Notes: a model not told the origin generated them from the letters alone. A stretch of DNA of 45,954 nt from DATAVB01 sp040414495 (GCA_040414495.1 JBEDUI010000165.1:1-45954); one strand, 5' to 3'. Counted from the first letter of the stretch, positions 16,158-24,238 are shown. Translations and numbers: made by a program.

Positions 16158-17737
16158 CGTGCGCCTCCGTTCAACCCGGCCTGCAGCTGCTGCCAGAGCA
16201 GGAAGTAGCCCCGATGTACGACATGCGCGATCCGGCTCTGCGCCGGTGTCGATCCGAAGGTGGCGAACGAACGCCAGCGCGCCGCCGCCTCCAACGCGGC
16301 ATGGGCGAGCGCGTCCGGCGGCTGGCCCGCCAGGCCCAATTGCTCGGCCGGGTTGGTCGCGACCACGAGCCGGGTCAGCTCCTCGCGCATCGGCTCGGGC
16401 ATCGACACGGTCCCCGAGGTCACCAGCGACGCCGCCTCCAGCAGCCGCAGCGCGTGCGCCTCCGGCCGTTGCATCAGCTCCTCGAGCCCGTCGGCGATCG
16501 CCATCCGGTCGCCGGCCCCCAGCTCCGAGGTCGGCGCGGCGAGCGCCTCCAACGCGGCGATGGCGACGTTGGCCTTGATGCCGTCGGCGCGCCGCCGGAA
16601 CGCAGTGTCGACGACGCCCCGCAGCGCCGGGAACCCACTGCGGCCGACCAGCCGGCGGCGTAGCTCGCCCGCGGGCAGGCCCGGCTCGGCATCGATCAGT
16701 TCAACCGCGCGGATAACGCCGAACAGGTCGAGCCGCTCCAGAAGCCGGGCCCGGGCCGGCACGGGAATGGGGATTTCGGGGCGGAGGAACAGGTCGGCCG
16801 ACAGGAACAGCAGGGTGCGCGAGCCAGGGTCGAGGGCGGCGATCTGGCGCAGTACGTCGGCGTCGGCCTCGGTGAACAAGCCGGTCTCGGTGGCTTCGGC
16901 GATAAGTCCGACCAACGGGAGTACGTCGGAGACCCGGTGGTGCAGGGTGCGGGCCTGGGCGGCGGCCAATTCGCCGGCGGCCTGGATCGGATCCCCGCCG
17001 TCAGGGCCCACGACCTGGTCGGCCTTGTTGAGGACCGCGATCGCGTTGACCGGGCTGCTGGCCTTGGGCGTGGTGTAGGCCCGGAAGATCGACAACGTGT
17101 CCACGTCGTCGGCCCGCGCGGCCTGGGTGAGGACGAACAGCACGGCCTCGGCCTGGGCGATCGCGACCCGCGAGCCGGCGTCCAGCCCGTCGTCGGAGGG
17201 CTCTGCTTCGGCAGCCACTGCGCCGAGCAGCTCCTTGGTCCGGGCCGCGCTGGCGGCGTCGAGCGAGCCGAGGCCGGGGGTGTCGATGACGGTGACGTCG
17301 CGCAACGTGTTGCTGGTGAGGTAGGCGTCGATCAAGGCGACGTCGGAGGGATCGACGCCGAGGTTGGTCGGGACCAGACCGTCGGCGTCGTAGGGAAGCG
17401 TCACCCGGTTGCCGTTGGTGCGGACCACCTCGACCCGGTCGACGGTGCCGTACTGGAAGCGGGTGACGATCCGGGTGCATTCACGGATGTCGGTCGGCGC
17501 CACCCGCCGGCCGATCAACGCATTGACCACAGTGGACTTACCGGACTTGATCCGGCCGGCGATCGCCAGCTGCAACGGGCCGGAGAGGCGGCGGGCGATC
17601 TGCTCGACCCGGGCATTGCCCTGCTGGGTGAGCGCCGGTCGCATGGCCGAACACGCGTCGGCCACCGCCCGGCACAACACACCGGCGGCCTGGCGCTGTG
17701 CACCGGCCGCCGTTCGATCCTGCTCACTCACCGGCAT
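16154..17737 (-). CDS. Second dynamin-like GTPase (IniC-like), first gene of the operon
   Basis: A 527-residue GTPase with G1 GRIKSGKST (61-69), G2 threonine in the ECTRIVTRF region, G3 DTPG (152-155) and G4 NKAD (237-240). Unlike its partner it has no obvious long hydrophobic paddle. The IniA/IniC pair of mycobacteria shows the same asymmetry of sizes. ATG 17737 (MPVSEQDR) was chosen; a GTG three codons upstream is a possible alternative, both near a GGGTGGGG site. Four genes follow one another with ATGA overlaps, so the products are probably made in fixed proportion and act as one complex. Confidence 0.88.
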   Translation of the reverse strand: MPVSEQDRTAAGAQRQAAGVLCRAVADACSAMRPALTQQGNARVEQIARRLSGPLQLAIAGRIKSGKSTVVNALIGRRVAPTDIRECTRIVTRFQYGTVDRVEVVRTNGNRVTLPYDADGLVPTNLGVDPSDVALIDAYLTSNTLRDVTVIDTPGLGSLDAASAARTKELLGAVAAEAEPSDDGLDAGSRVAIAQAEAVLFVLTQAARADDVDTLSIFRAYTTPKASSPVNAIAVLNKADQVVGPDGGDPIQAAGELAAAQARTLHHRVSDVLPLVGLIAEATETGLFTEADADVLRQIAALDPGSRTLLFLSADLFLRPEIPIPVPARARLLERLDLFGVIRAVELIDAEPGLPAGELRRRLVGRSGFPALRGVVDTAFRRRADGIKANVAIAALEALAAPTSELGAGDRMAIADGLEELMQRPEAHALRLLEAASLVTSGTVSMPEPMREELTRLVVATNPAEQLGLAGQPPDALAHAALEAAARWRSFATFGSTPAQSRIAHVVHRGYFLLWQQLQAGLNGGAR

Positions 17738-17826
17738 CGTCCCCACCCGTCCCTGGCCGCGACCCTATGCATGGATCTTGGCGGCAGTCCTCCCCAGATC
17801 GTGCCAGGACGGGCAATAGCCGCGCC

Positions 17827-17857
17827 TTGACCTTGCCGCTGCGTCAACTTCTACCGT
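17827..17857 (+). promoter_or_regulatory. MerR-type promoter with 19-bp spacer and internal dyad
   Basis: A -35 TTGACC (17827-17832) and a -10 TACCGT (17852-17857) are separated by 19 bp, longer than the usual 17. In between lies the dyad TTGCCGC-T-GCGTCAA with one mismatch. This over-long spacer with a central palindrome is the hallmark of MerR-activated promoters and sits 36 bases before the TipA-like gene, implying autoactivation. Confidence 0.78.
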
Positions 17858-17892
17858 TGATCACGTACGGCGGGAACGGTGGCGGAGGCGGC

Positions 17893-18636
17893 ATGAGCTG
17901 GTCGATCGCGCAGCTGGCCCGGATGTCGAAGGTGACGTCCCGGACCCTGCGGCACTACGACGAGATCGGGCTGTTGAAACCGGCGTACGTCGGCTCCAAC
18001 GGCTACCGCTATTACGAACGCGAGCAGCTGCTGCGGCTGCAGCAGATCCTGCTGTTCCGGGAGCTCGGGCTCGGTCTGGACGAGATCGGCAAGACGCTGG
18101 ACGGGGAGCAGGACGGGCCCAGCGCGCTGCGCCGGCACCACGAATGGCTGCTCGGCGAGCGGGACCGGCTGGACCGGCTCGCGCACACCGTCGCCCGCAC
18201 GATCGAGGAATGGGAAGGAGGTGACACGATGCCGGCCGAGGATTTGTTCGAGGGCTTCGACAACTCACAGTACGAGGACGAGGTCAGGGAGCGCTGGGGT
18301 CACACCGAGGCGTACGCCGAGAGCCAACGCAAGGTCGCCGCGATGACCAAGGAGGACATGCAGCGGTTGCAGGCCGACGAGGAGTCGGTCTGCCAGGACC
18401 TGGCCGAGCTGCTGCGGACCGGTGTGCCGGCCGACGATCCGCGCACCCAGGAGGTGGTGGATCGGCATTACCGCTGGTTTACCGCGTTCTGGACGCCGGA
18501 TGCGCAGACGTACCAGTGCATCGGAAATATGTACGTCGATGACGCGCGGTTCACGGCGCGCTACGACAGGTACGAGCCCGGCCTGGCCGTCTATTTACGT
18601 GATGCGATGGCCGTGTACGCCGAGAATCGGCTGTAG
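17893..18636 (+). CDS. TipA-like MerR-family regulator with TipAS ligand domain
   Basis: A 247-residue protein. The N-terminal MerR winged helix (SIAQLARMSKVTSRTLRHYD, residues 4-23, then EIGLLKP) is followed by a dimerisation helix. The C-terminal TipAS-like domain contains YEDEVRERWG, a Trp-rich HYRWFTAFWTPD segment and YEPGLAVYLRDAM. In Streptomyces, TipAL binds thiopeptide antibiotics covalently and activates its own promoter. The start MSWSIAQ is chosen because the MerR fold begins there; upstream in-frame starts would read through the promoter. No cysteine matching the TipAS thiopeptide-attack residue was verified. Confidence 0.92.
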   Translation: MSWSIAQLARMSKVTSRTLRHYDEIGLLKPAYVGSNGYRYYEREQLLRLQQILLFRELGLGLDEIGKTLDGEQDGPSALRRHHEWLLGERDRLDRLAHTVARTIEEWEGGDTMPAEDLFEGFDNSQYEDEVRERWGHTEAYAESQRKVAAMTKEDMQRLQADEESVCQDLAELLRTGVPADDPRTQEVVDRHYRWFTAFWTPDAQTYQCIGNMYVDDARFTARYDRYEPGLAVYLRDAMAVYAENRL

Positions 18637-18642
18637 GAGCGG

Positions 18643-18677
18643 GTGTTTACGGGAGAGCTGCAGATCTCCCGGAACAC
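18643..18677. terminator. Hairpin between convergent TipA-like and GNAT genes
   Basis: GTGTT/AACAC outer arms and a perfect CGGGAGA/TCTCCCG inner stem (18650-18656 with 18665-18671) enclose an 8-base loop. It lies exactly between two convergent stops (18636 and 18681). Confidence 0.7.
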
Positions 18678-18680
18678 GCG

Positions 18681-19196
18681 TCAGGTCGGGACCCAGAATC
18701 GAAGCTTGTCCTGGTACGGCTCGATCTGCTCCCCGCCGTTCTTTTCAATCACCGTGCGCGAGGCGACATTGTCGACGTCGCAGGTGATCAATGCCCGGTC
18801 AATTCCCAGCTCCCGGGCGATCGGTAACGCCGCCTTGAGCATTGCGCTGGCGTGGCCGCGGCGTCGGGCCGAAGGCCGTACGTCGTAGCCGATGTGCCCG
18901 CCGACCTGCAGGAGCGTCGGGGTCAACCGGTGCCGAATCGCCAGCCGGGCAAGGTATTCCCGCCCGTCGGTCCACCACAATGTCGTCATCGGCACGTATC
19001 CGGCCGGCCGTGGCGCCTCTTCCCACCGCTGATCCAGCAATCCCTGCACATAATCGGCGAATTCGGTCGCGTCACTTAAGGCGTCCGCATCCAACGCCGC
19101 GACATACGGCGGCGGCGAAGGATGCGAATGGAATTCCCGAACCGATTCGACAAACGAGAAATGTACGTGCAGCCTTGGCAGGGTCAGTTCCGGCAT
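18681..19196 (-). CDS. GNAT-family N-acetyltransferase
   Basis: A 171-residue acetyl-CoA-dependent acetyltransferase. Motif A is GGHIGYDVRPSARRRGHAS, with the acetyl-CoA pyrophosphate loop RRRGHA, and the C-terminal strand has CDVDNVASRTVIEKNGG. A Trp-rich WWTDGREYLARL precedes it. It is close to the small-molecule or peptide acetyltransferases annotated only as GNAT; the substrate is unknown. ATG 19196 lies 11 bases after the globin stop, so the two are probably co-transcribed. Confidence 0.87.
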   Translation of the reverse strand: MPELTLPRLHVHFSFVESVREFHSHPSPPPYVAALDADALSDATEFADYVQGLLDQRWEEAPRPAGYVPMTTLWWTDGREYLARLAIRHRLTPTLLQVGGHIGYDVRPSARRRGHASAMLKAALPIARELGIDRALITCDVDNVASRTVIEKNGGEQIEPYQDKLRFWVPT

Positions 19197-19206
19197 TTGC
19201 GCATTG

Positions 19207-19677
19207 TTACCGACTTGAGTCCCGCGGCGCACCCCCATTTCCCCAGTCCCACACCGGAACCGGGTCCGAGGTGGTCAGGTCAGCCCCGGGCTGGGAAACC
19301 TCGCGGGCGATCTGCGAACCCCATTCCAGATAATCACGTAAGCGTTCCCGGAATATGCCGTCGGCGGGCAGACCGACCTCGTCGGCGGCGGCCATGAACG
19401 CCTCGACGAAACGCTCTCGCTGCGCCTCGTCGATCGACAGGTTGGCGTGATGCCGCAGCAGCGCACCGTGACCGCCGAGTTCGTTCGTATAAACCTTCGG
19501 ACCGCCGAAAACCTCGCCCAGCCACGCGGCCAAATGATCAACGTGCTCGGGTCGGCCTTCGGTCCCGAAAACCTGCTGTAGCAAGGGATCGGCAAGACAC
19601 CGACGGTATTGCGCATCGGCGAGTCGGTGCATCGCATCGGCGCCGCCGGCGTACTCGTACATCGTTGGTGTTGACAT
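19207..19677 (-). CDS. Truncated haemoglobin (group II-like)
   Basis: A 156-residue truncated globin. The proximal histidine region is LLRHHANLSIDEAQRERFVEAF, and DPLLQQVFG, HVDHLAAWLGEVFGGP and YTNELGGHGALL are typical of the 2-over-2 fold. Such proteins bind O2 or NO in the cytoplasm. A GGAG site 8 bases upstream supports ATG 19677. The gene is divergent from a MarR gene across only 26 bp that carries an imperfect dyad, so MarR may control it, perhaps in response to redox or NO stress. That link is inference. Confidence 0.88.
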   Translation of the reverse strand: MSTPTMYEYAGGADAMHRLADAQYRRCLADPLLQQVFGTEGRPEHVDHLAAWLGEVFGGPKVYTNELGGHGALLRHHANLSIDEAQRERFVEAFMAAADEVGLPADGIFRERLRDYLEWGSQIAREVSQPGADLTTSDPVPVWDWGNGGAPRDSSR

Positions 19678-19703
19678 GATTTAAGCTCCGCTAGTCTTGA
19701 ATT
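19678..19703. promoter_or_regulatory. Shared globin/MarR intergenic operator and leaderless MarR promoter
   Basis: The whole 26-bp gap contains an imperfect dyad, GATTTAAG and CTTGAATTA, around CTCCGCTAGT. TAGTCT (19692-19697) lies 6 bases before the MarR ATG and has the spacing of a leaderless -10. A MarR dimer bound here would cover both promoters. Confidence 0.5.
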
Positions 19704-20315
19704 ATGGCTCGATCCAAAGACACTTTATCTCGGGACCAAGACACACACCACGATTCCGCTGAGGGCGATCACGTCGACCGGGTACGCGAATTGTGGGCGC
19801 GGCAACGACCCGACCTGGACACGACGCCGATCGCGCTGGTGGCCCGGCTGGGCCGGGCGACCAGCTATATCGATCACCAGCTGGCCGCCTATTTCGCCGA
19901 GCACGATCTGACCCGGGCCGACTGGGACGTGCTGGCCAGCCTGCGCCGGATCGGGCCGCCGTACCGGCTCTCCCCGACCGAGCTGTACCACGGCCTGATG
20001 CGTTCCTCGGGCGGAATGACGCACCGCCTCGGCCGGCTGGAAGACCGCGGGCTGATCCGGCGGATCGAGGACCCGGACGATGGTCGCGGCCTGCTGGTGG
20101 CGTTGACCCCGCGCGGTCGGGGTCTGGTCGACCGGCTCGCGGCCGGCCATCTGGACAACGAACGCCGGTTGCTGGCCGGGCTGAGCGCCCGCGACCAGGA
20201 GCGGCTGGCCGACCTGCTGCGCCGGCTCCTGCTGGGGCTGGAACGGGAGCTACCCACGCCCGGCCACCGGGTCCGCTCCCGGAAGGGCGCCACCACGCGG
20301 GGACCACGGCCGTAG
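19704..20315 (+). CDS. MarR-family transcriptional regulator
   Basis: A 203-residue winged-helix regulator. The core is ADWDVLASLRRIGPPYRLSPTEL, recognition helix region SSGGMTHRLGRLEDRGLIRR and wing EDPDDGRGLLVALTPRG, at about residues 72-135. N- and C-terminal helices form the dimer. The N-terminal 20 residues are polar and probably disordered. It is divergent from the globin gene with a 26-bp shared operator and seems leaderless. MarR proteins often respond to phenolic or oxidant ligands. Confidence 0.9.
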   Translation: MARSKDTLSRDQDTHHDSAEGDHVDRVRELWARQRPDLDTTPIALVARLGRATSYIDHQLAAYFAEHDLTRADWDVLASLRRIGPPYRLSPTELYHGLMRSSGGMTHRLGRLEDRGLIRRIEDPDDGRGLLVALTPRGRGLVDRLAAGHLDNERRLLAGLSARDQERLADLLRRLLLGLERELPTPGHRVRSRKGATTRGPRP

Positions 20316-20325
20316 TCTGCCGAGA

Positions 20326-20576
20326 ATGAGCTGGACCTGGCCCGTCGTGTCGGTGGCCGGGCGGGGCCGGGTCGGTCCGGTCTCACGCCGCCGGAACATC
20401 GCCGGCACGGATACGCCGCGGCGGCGACGGCCGAGGCCAGCCGGCTCGCGCTGGCCGACGGGTCGTCCCAGGTCGTGTTGTTCACCGACCTGGCGAATCC
20501 GACCTCGAATGCCATATATCGGCGAATTGGATTCGAGCCGATGGCCGACCGGTTGGTGTTGCGGTTTACGGATTAA
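20326..20576 (+). pseudogene. Decayed GNAT paralogue (internal deletion and frameshift)
   Basis: It begins with the same opening as the next gene (ATGAGCTGGAC, MSWT) and ends with a clear copy of its C-terminus: PPEHRRHGYAAAAT, VVLFTDLANPTSNAIYRRIGF and DRLVLRFTD, stop at 20574-20576. The two parts are in different frames (248 bases apart) and about 190 central residues are absent. It lies 64 bp before the intact gene, so it is most simply a tandem duplicate that lost its middle. Confidence 0.8.
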
Positions 20577-20639
20577 TTGCGGCTTTGTTGACGGGAAAAG
20601 AGCTCAGCGATATGAAGCCGTCAGCCTTAACCTTTTGTT

Positions 20640-21467
20640 ATGAGCTGGACGTTCACGACCGATGTCGAGGCCTATGCGGCGGCCGCCGGCGAGCTCTTGC
20701 GCGCCGAGCCGGCACGCCACACCATTTCGCTCACCGTCATCGAAACCGCCCGGACGCGTGGCGTCGAGGACGAAATGTATGGCTGGTGGACAGCCCCGGA
20801 CGGGCGGGTCGCCGGGGCGGTGTCGCACACATCGCCGCATCCGTTGCTGTTGGCCGTGGTGCCGGATGAGGCGGTCCAGCCGCTGGTCGACGGACTGCGT
20901 ACCACCGGCCGGGCGGTCGCCGGGGTCAACGGGCCGGCCGCGTTGGCCGGACAGGTCGCGGCGGTGTGGACGGCCAGCGGTGGCCGGGCCGAGCTCGGCG
21001 GTGCGACGCGGCTTTTCCGGCTCGGCACGCTGCGTCCGCCCGAGCCGCTGCCGACCGGCAAGGCGCGGCCCGCGACCGACGCCGACCTTGACCTGCTGGC
21101 TGCGTGGGTCGGCGCGTTCAACCGGGAAGCGGCCGAGCCGAGCGCCGATACGCGGCGGGCGGCGGAGGACCGGTTGAGCTTCGGCGGCTGGACGCTGTGG
21201 GACGACGGCGAACCGGTGTCCCTGGTCGGCCGGTCCCGGATGGCGGCCGGCATGATCCGGATCGCCCCGGTGTATACGCCACCGCGGTTCCGCCGGCGCG
21301 GGTACGCGGCCGCCGCCACCGTCGCCGCCACGCAGAGCGCGCTGGATGCGGGCGCGGGCGAGGTCGTGTTGTTCACCGACCTGACCAACCCGACGTCGAA
21401 TGCGCTCTACCGGCGGATTGGCTACGAACCGGTGCACGACCGGCTCGTGTTCCGATTCGTCGATTAG
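20640..21467 (+). CDS. GNAT-family N-acetyltransferase
   Basis: A 275-residue two-part acetyltransferase. The first 140 residues are a degenerate GNAT-like half; the second half has the acetyl-CoA loop PPRFRRRGYAAAA and FTDLTNPTSNALYRRIGYEP at the C-terminus. Similar actinobacterial proteins are annotated only as GNAT. The start has no Shine-Dalgarno; TAACCT (20628-20633) lies 6 bases upstream, so the gene is probably leaderless. A decayed paralogue lies immediately upstream. Confidence 0.85.
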   Translation: MSWTFTTDVEAYAAAAGELLRAEPARHTISLTVIETARTRGVEDEMYGWWTAPDGRVAGAVSHTSPHPLLLAVVPDEAVQPLVDGLRTTGRAVAGVNGPAALAGQVAAVWTASGGRAELGGATRLFRLGTLRPPEPLPTGKARPATDADLDLLAAWVGAFNREAAEPSADTRRAAEDRLSFGGWTLWDDGEPVSLVGRSRMAAGMIRIAPVYTPPRFRRRGYAAAATVAATQSALDAGAGEVVLFTDLTNPTSNALYRRIGYEPVHDRLVFRFVD

Positions 21468-21476
21468 ATCGTTCCG

Positions 21477-22375
21477 CACCTCATTTCGGCCTGGACCGCT
21501 GCGCCCGCCGGACCCCACGTCGCCGCAGCGAACGTGGACCGCTGCGCGCACCTGATCGCAGCTACGGCTCCCCGCACCGCCTGCCGCGAGCGTGACACCA
21601 GCGCGAATCGCTGTCCGCACCGCCAACCCTCACTGCAGCGAACCTGCTGCAACCACGGATCGCCCCCTCCCCGCACCCGCCGGCCCTCACCGCAGCGACC
21701 GTGACACCAGCGCGAATTCTCCAGCCAAAAGCCACCCTCAAGTCACGCTCGCTGCAACGGGGGTCAGGCGGCAGCTACCTCCGGCGCCCTGCTGTCACGT
21801 TCGCTGCAGCTGCGCTCAGACGGCAGCCACATCCGGCGCCCTGCTGTCACAGTCGCTGCAATGAGGGTCAATCCGCAGCCATATCCGCCGTCCCGCTGTC
21901 ACGGTCGCGGCAGCTGCGCTCAATCGGCAGGCCCCATGGTCGCGCGCCGGTCCACGCAAACCGTCCCGCACACGCGACCAGAAATTTGCACCGAACGTAA
22001 TCGCTGCCCGCACCGCGGACCCTCACCGCAGCGAACGTGACACCAGCGCGAATCGCTGCCCGCACCGCGGACCCTCACCGCAGCGAGCGTGACACCAGCG
22101 CGAATTCTCCGGCCGAAAGCCACCCTCAAGTCACGCTCGCTGCAACTGCGGTCACGCGGCAGCCACCTCCGCCGCCCTACAGCCCCGCTCGCTGCAACTG
22201 CGGTCACGCGGCAGCCACCTCCGCCACCCTGCTGTCACATTCGCTGCAATCAGGGTCAATCGGCAGCCACCTCCGCCGCCCTACAACGACGCTCGCTGCA
22301 AATAGGGCGCCGTCAGCGGTCATCCCGTTCGCTGCAAAACCGTCAGCGGTCGTCACGTTCACGGCAGGGTCATAC
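21477..22375. repeat. 52-bp-period array 1, in two orientations
   Basis: The core GTCACGYTCGCTGCA, or its complement, recurs through 900 bp. Reverse-oriented TGCA marks are at 21753, 21805, 21857, 21909 (52 each, the last with one change) and 22141, 22193, 22245, 22297 (52 each). Forward copies (GCAGCGAACGTGACACCAGCG) occupy 21520-21715 and 22025-22100 with less regular steps. A block of about 50 bp starting GCGAATTCTCC occurs at 21712 and again near 22100, so part of the array was duplicated. It separates the convergent GNAT and MetRS genes. No coding gene is supported. Confidence 0.88.
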
Positions 22376-23878
22376 CTACACCGGCTCGAGTCGCGGGAAC
22401 GCCGGAGCCGGCGCGCCTACCCGGTCTCCGGCACCGAGCTGATCCCGCAACCGGCCGGCTAACGCCGGTACGAACGGACCGGCCTCCCGCGCCAGCACCC
22501 GAACTCCGTCCACCAACTGCGCCAACAACGCATCCAACTGCTCGCCCGCGGCCGAATCCCCCGCCCGCTCGGCCCGGTACAGCTCCCAGGGTCGCCGCGC
22601 CTCGATGAGCCGGTTGCCCTCCTCGACGACCGTTCCCACCGCCGCGGTCGCGGCCCGGAAATCCCCGTCGGCCAGCGCCCGGTCGATTTTGTCAGGCAAC
22701 TCACCGGCGGCGTCGGCAAACGGACCGCTCACCGAAACGATAGGAACCACACCACCCCGGTATTTATGCACCACGCTCAGGCTCCGGTTAACCAGATTTC
22801 CCAGCCCATTGGCGAGATCGGCGTTGACCCGTTCGACCAGTCGGGCCAGCGTGAAGTCGGTCTCGCCGACCCGGGCCACATCGCGCAACAGCCACCAGCG
22901 CAGCGCATCCGACCCGACGTCGGCCGACAATTCCGCCGGATCAACGGTATTGCGCGCGCTCTTGCTGATCTTCGATCCGTTCAACGTCAGGTAGTCGTGC
23001 ACCACGATCCTGGTCGGCAACGGTTCGCCGGCCGACAGCAACTGGGCCAGCCAATAAACGGCGTGAAAACGTATTACGCCCTTTCCGATGAGATGAGTAC
23101 GATCCGCCGAATTCACCCACCAGTCCTGGTACGCCTCATCATCCGTGCCGAAACCCAGCGCCGTAACGTAATTTCCCAATGCTTCCCACCAGACGTAAAT
23201 GACCTGGCTGGGATCGTCAGGCACCGGAATTCCCCAACCATTCGACCGCGCCGCCGGCCGGGAAACGCTGATGTCCGCCAAGCCCGTCCGCAGAAATGCC
23301 AGCACCTCATTCCGCCGCTGCACCGGCGTTACGTCCACCGTGCCGGACTCGATCAGCTCGATAATGCGGTCCTGATATCGGGTCAGCCGGAAGAACCAAT
23401 TGCTCTCCTGGACCACCTCCGGCACCGTCCCATGCTCAGGACATCGCCCGTCGATCAACTCTTCGGGGGCGTAGAACTGCTCGCAGCCGGAGCAGTACAG
23501 GCCTTCGTATTGTCGTTGATAGAAATCGCCGTTAGCCGCGCATTGCCGCCACAGCCGGGTCACACCTGGGGCATGGCGCGGATCGGAACTGGTCCGGATG
23601 AAATCGTCGTACGACAGATCCAACGGTTCGCGCAGAGAAGCGAATCGGTCGGCATTCACAGCGACGAATTCCCGTACGTCGACAGCCGCCGCGGCGGCCG
23701 CGGTCACATTCTTGAAGGCGTTGTCGTCAGTCCCAGTAAGGAATCGGACCGGCCGGCCGCGCAGCCGCCCGTGTCGCGCCAGTACGTCGGCCTCGACGAT
23801 CTCCAACGCGAACCCCAGGTGCGGTTCGGCGTTGACGTACGGGATTGCGGTGGTGACGTACCGATTGGTGTTGGTCAT
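22376..23878 (-). CDS. metG: Methionyl-tRNA synthetase
   Basis: A 500-residue class I synthetase that charges tRNA-Met. The HIGH-like motif is HLGF (20-23) after PYVNAEP, and the KMSKS-like motif is KISKS (303-307). A zinc knuckle uses Cys129, Cys132, Cys146 and His149 (YCSGCEQF and GRCPEHG). The C-terminal anticodon-binding helical domain is present; no tRNA-binding appendix follows. The start MTNTNRY was chosen as the family start. Upstream lie a Met-containing leader peptide and terminator (23921-24018), so its expression is probably set by Met-tRNA supply. Whether this is the sole or an auxiliary MetRS cannot be told here. Confidence 0.95.
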   Translation of the reverse strand: MTNTNRYVTTAIPYVNAEPHLGFALEIVEADVLARHGRLRGRPVRFLTGTDDNAFKNVTAAAAAAVDVREFVAVNADRFASLREPLDLSYDDFIRTSSDPRHAPGVTRLWRQCAANGDFYQRQYEGLYCSGCEQFYAPEELIDGRCPEHGTVPEVVQESNWFFRLTRYQDRIIELIESGTVDVTPVQRRNEVLAFLRTGLADISVSRPAARSNGWGIPVPDDPSQVIYVWWEALGNYVTALGFGTDDEAYQDWWVNSADRTHLIGKGVIRFHAVYWLAQLLSAGEPLPTRIVVHDYLTLNGSKISKSARNTVDPAELSADVGSDALRWWLLRDVARVGETDFTLARLVERVNADLANGLGNLVNRSLSVVHKYRGGVVPIVSVSGPFADAAGELPDKIDRALADGDFRAATAAVGTVVEEGNRLIEARRPWELYRAERAGDSAAGEQLDALLAQLVDGVRVLAREAGPFVPALAGRLRDQLGAGDRVGAPAPAFPRLEPV

Positions 23879-23920
23879 TGTGGACAGTCCCATCCGGCCT
23901 CGATCGGGACGGGGTTGCAC

Positions 23921-23949
23921 ACAACAAAGGCCCCGTCACGACGGGGCCT
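23921..23949 (-). terminator. Attenuator terminator in the MetRS leader
   Basis: On the minus strand AGGCCCCGT-CGTG-ACGGGGCCT forms a perfect 9-bp stem (23928-23949) followed by TTTGTTGT. It lies 43 bases before the metG start. The 5' arm GGCCCCG can instead pair with CGGGGCC inside the leader peptide (23982-23988), giving a 7-bp antiterminator. Confidence 0.82.
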
Positions 23950-23964
23950 CGTAGTCGAAGTAAA

Positions 23965-24018
23965 TCAGCGCACGCGAGCTGGCCCCGGGTTGGGGCGCAT
24001 CATTCGGGTCGTGTGCAT
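23965..24018 (-). CDS. Met-rich leader peptide of the MetRS gene
   Basis: A 17-codon ORF reading MHTTRMMRPNPGPARVR then TGA. Two adjacent Met codons stand at positions 6-7, just before the segment that can pair with the terminator arm. A ribosome stalled there for lack of Met-tRNA would leave CGGGGCC free and block the terminator. CATGAT, 6 bases before the ATG, could be a leaderless -10. It is too short for ordinary gene callers. Confidence 0.68.
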   Translation of the reverse strand: MHTTRMMRPNPGPARVR

Positions 24019-24071
24019 GAACCCATCATGCCACGCGCCGCAACGATGCTGCACGCGCGCGCCGAATCCGC

Positions 24072-24077
24072 TATCCT
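24072..24077 (+). promoter_or_regulatory. Leaderless -10 for the Thr leader transcript
   Basis: TATCCT ends 7 bases before the leader-peptide ATG at 24085 and fits the TAnnnT -10 consensus of actinobacteria. No clear -35 is seen, which is common. Transcription would begin at or next to the ATG. Confidence 0.55.
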
Positions 24078-24084
24078 CGCGGCC

Positions 24085-24141
24085 ATGCAACGCTCAGTCG
24101 TGACGACGACGCCGGGATCGACCCGGCGTGGTTCGGCGTGA
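24085..24141 (+). CDS. Thr-rich leader peptide of the ThrRS gene
   Basis: An 18-codon ORF, MQRSVVTTTPGSTRRGSA then TGA. Three consecutive Thr codons (all ACG) at 7-9 and a fourth at 13 stand over a small hairpin (GCCGGG/CCCGGC, 24111-24127). This is the arrangement of a ribosome-stalling attenuator tuned to threonyl-tRNA. A terminator follows 17 bases after its stop and the ThrRS gene 97 bases after. Confidence 0.8.
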   Translation: MQRSVVTTTPGSTRRGSA

Positions 24142-24158
24142 CCTGACAGGACACCGAC

Positions 24159-24188
24159 AAGCCCCGGGCTCGATCCCCGGGGCTTTTT
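24159..24188 (+). terminator. Attenuator terminator in the ThrRS leader
   Basis: AAGCCCCGGG (24159-24168) pairs perfectly with CCCGGGGCTT (24176-24185) around a 7-base loop and is followed by a T run (24184-24188). It lies between the Thr leader peptide and ThrRS. It would stop transcription unless the leader ribosome stalls. Confidence 0.85.
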
Positions 24189-24238
24189 CGTGTCTGCACG
24201 AGTCCCGGGTCGGGCCCGTCCGACGAGAGGACAAACCC

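Noticed and set aside
21592..22462. Long plus-strand ORFs across array 1
   Set aside because: The period of 52 is not a multiple of 3; the frames are only open because of repeated GC-rich sequence, and no family is recognised.
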